In this document: in pieces, positions 62,668 through 64,000 of the stretch | Layout of the letters: every line of letters starts with the position of its first letter | How positions within the stretch are numbered: the first letter of the stretch is position 1 | DNA from: Alteriqipengyuania bathyomarina_B | Lineage (GTDB): Bacteria; Pseudomonadota; Alphaproteobacteria; Sphingomonadales; Sphingomonadaceae | Length of the DNA: 64,000 nt | Direction: 5' to 3' | NCBI RefSeq assembly: GCF_038594605.1 | Contig: NZ_JBCFZM010000001.1 | Location: 372,001-436,000, forward strand | The notes under the pieces: generated by a model | Database searches by the model: none | The model's input: only the letters and a program-made list of their open reading frames with translations | What the model was told of the DNA's origin: nothing | Made by a program: the position numbers and the translations under genes

Positions 62668-64000
62668 ATGAGCGACACCGCACCCCAGACCCTCGATCGC
62701 ATTCTGGAAACGCAGCGCAGCGCGTTCACCGCCGCGCGCCCTGAGGCGCTGTCGGTCCGGCGCGACCGGATCAAGCGGGCGATGTCGATCCTGTCCGATC
62801 ACGGCAAATCGCTGGCCGAGGCGATGAACAGCGATTTCGGGAGCCGCAGCTACGAGGGTTCGATGATGACGGACATCGTCAGCACCATCGGCTTCGGTAA
62901 ATACTGCCTCAAGAACATGGACCACTGGGCCGCGCCCGACAAACGCTCGGTCCGCTTCCCGCTCGGCCTGATGGGCGCGAAGGCCGAGGTCCGCTACGAA
63001 CCCAAGGGTGTGGTGGGGATCATGAGCCCGTGGAATTTCCCGGTAAACCTGAGCTTCGGCCCGCTGATGCAGGTGCTCGCCGCGGGCAACCGCGCGATGA
63101 TCAAGCCGAGCGAGTTCACGCCCGCCACAAGCGAGCGGATGCGCGAACTGGTTGCCGATGCGTTCGGTGAGGATGAAGTGGCGGTAGTGACCGGCGGCCC
63201 CGATGTGGCGCAGGCATTCTCCTCGCTGCCCTTCGACCACCTCGTCTTTACCGGGTCGACCGAAACCGGGCGCAAGGTGATGGAGGCCGCGGCCAAGAAC
63301 CTCGTCCCCGTCACGCTGGAACTGGGGGGCAAGAGCCCGACGATCATCGGCAAGGGTGCCGATCTGAAGCGCGCAGGAGAGCGCATCGCGCTCGGCAAGA
63401 TGCTGAACGCGGGGCAGATCTGCCTCGCGCCGGATTACCTGCTTGTGCCCGAGGATCAGGAAGAAGGCGTCGTAGCCGCCGTGCAGCTCGGCGTGCACGA
63501 AATGTACCCCACGCTGCTCGATAACGAGGACTATACCGCAATCATCTCCGACAAGCACTTCGAGCGCCTGAAGGGCCTGGTCGATGATGCAAAGGCCAAG
63601 GGGGCCGAAGTGATCGAGGTGAACCCCGCGGGCGAGAAGTTCTCCAGCGCCAACACCCGCAAGATGCCGCTGACGATCCTGCGCGGCGTCACCGACGACA
63701 TGAAGGCGATGCAGGAGGAAATCTTCGGCCCTGTCCTGCCGGTGAAAACCTATAAGGCGGTCGATCAGGCGATCGATTACATCAACGACCACGATCGCCC
63801 GCTGGGGCTCTACTATTTCGGGTCTGACTCGAACGAGCGCGAGCAGGTGCTGGACCGCACGATTTCCGGCGGGGTGACCATTAACGACGTAATCTTCCAC
63901 ATTTCGGTGGACGACATGCCGTTCGGCGGGGTCGGCCCGTCGGGCATCGGCAGCTATCACGGGCCCGAGGGTTTCCGGGAATTCAGCCACGCGCGCAGTA
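62668..64000 (+). CDS. Coniferyl-aldehyde-dehydrogenase-type aldehyde dehydrogenase (3' end missing)
   Basis: NAD(P)-dependent ALDH running off the right edge; 444 codons are visible. Family features are GVVGIMSPWNFPVNLSFGPLMQVLAAGN, HLVFTGSTETGRKVM, E218 in LELGGKSPTI and catalytic C252 in NAGQICLAPDYLLVP, which is characteristic of the CALDH group, followed by EEIFGPVLPV and FGGVGPSGIGSYHG. ATG 62668 follows cggagagccgagac. The substrate could be other aromatic or aliphatic aldehydes. Confidence 0.93.
   Translation, partial: MSDTAPQTLDRILETQRSAFTAARPEALSVRRDRIKRAMSILSDHGKSLAEAMNSDFGSRSYEGSMMTDIVSTIGFGKYCLKNMDHWAAPDKRSVRFPLGLMGAKAEVRYEPKGVVGIMSPWNFPVNLSFGPLMQVLAAGNRAMIKPSEFTPATSERMRELVADAFGEDEVAVVTGGPDVAQAFSSLPFDHLVFTGSTETGRKVMEAAAKNLVPVTLELGGKSPTIIGKGADLKRAGERIALGKMLNAGQICLAPDYLLVPEDQEEGVVAAVQLGVHEMYPTLLDNEDYTAIISDKHFERLKGLVDDAKAKGAEVIEVNPAGEKFSSANTRKMPLTILRGVTDDMKAMQEEIFGPVLPVKTYKAVDQAIDYINDHDRPLGLYYFGSDSNEREQVLDRTISGGVTINDVIFHISVDDMPFGGVGPSGIGSYHGPEGFREFSHARS

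Noticed and set aside
1..64000. CRISPR arrays, tRNA/rRNA genes, riboswitches, insertion sequences
   Set aside because: No regularly spaced repeats, no TΨC-type GTTCGA(A/N)TC arms with acceptor pairing, no transposase and no terminal inverted repeats were seen by eye. A covariance-model search would be needed to exclude small RNAs.

Overview
The window is a contiguous, gene-dense, high-GC bacterial chromosome segment. Its gene content points to an alphaproteobacterium of the Sphingomonadales, most likely near Erythrobacter. The main reasons are the exosortase A (XrtA) polysaccharide locus with an exosortase-EpsI fusion, an RNase E with a large acidic/arginine-rich insertion, an RF2 gene without a programmed frameshift, and clustered GANTC (CcrM-type) sites. 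The taxon is an inference from gene families; no rRNA or tRNA was found. One gene is cut at each end: a Lol permease on the left and an aldehyde dehydrogenase on the right.

Region 1 (1-22.3 kb) is mostly core metabolism: the Lol lipoprotein exporter (permease end plus lolD), dnaE, a fatty-acyl-CoA ligase group, two secreted proteins on the minus strand, a PA0069-type radical SAM protein, a Ca2+/Na+ antiporter, and a minus-strand run of a degenerate uracil-DNA-glycosylase-like protein, a soluble lytic transglycosylase and moaB. It continues with ETF-ubiquinone oxidoreductase, ispE, an N-formylglutamate amidohydrolase-like protein, the bifunctional NAD(P)HX repair enzyme and a TrmA/RumA-type RNA methyltransferase.

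Region 2 (22.3-41.0 kb) is a near-complete XrtA extracellular polysaccharide locus. A minus-strand arm (two associated hydrolases, an acyl carrier protein and a BioF2-like acyltransferase) diverges from a plus-strand arm (acyl-CoA ligase, PLP decarboxylase, export lipoprotein, chain-length determinant, tyrosine autokinase, outer-membrane protein, AAA ATPase, polysaccharide deacetylase, FemAB-like protein, glycosyltransferase, exosortase-EpsI fusion, amidotransferase). Many of these genes overlap by ATGA or TAATG, so they are probably co-translated. No PEP-CTERM substrate protein is visible in the window.

Directly downstream (41.0-42.1 kb) is the most interesting stretch. A short region holds eight GANTC sites, an 18-bp direct repeat and a hairpin. 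It leads into a crotonase-fold protein that matches RpfF, the diffusible signal factor (DSF, cis-2-unsaturated fatty acid) synthase, including both catalytic glutamates 20 residues apart. This suggests a fatty-acid quorum signal physically linked to an exopolysaccharide locus that carries its own acyl carrier protein.

Region 3 (42.1-64 kb) returns to housekeeping genes: zapE, a thioesterase and an sdhB without the other sdh genes; an SDR; a class I haloalkane dehalogenase; rne with a strong 5'-leader hairpin; a cell-wall amidase, PBP1A and prfB; a mini tail-collar protein; a lipoprotein methyltransferase; a nitronate-monooxygenase-like flavoprotein with a cysteine cluster; an ammonium transporter without glnK; a 2-hydroxyacid dehydrogenase; two small envelope proteins; a thiolase; and a coniferyl-aldehyde-dehydrogenase-type ALDH.
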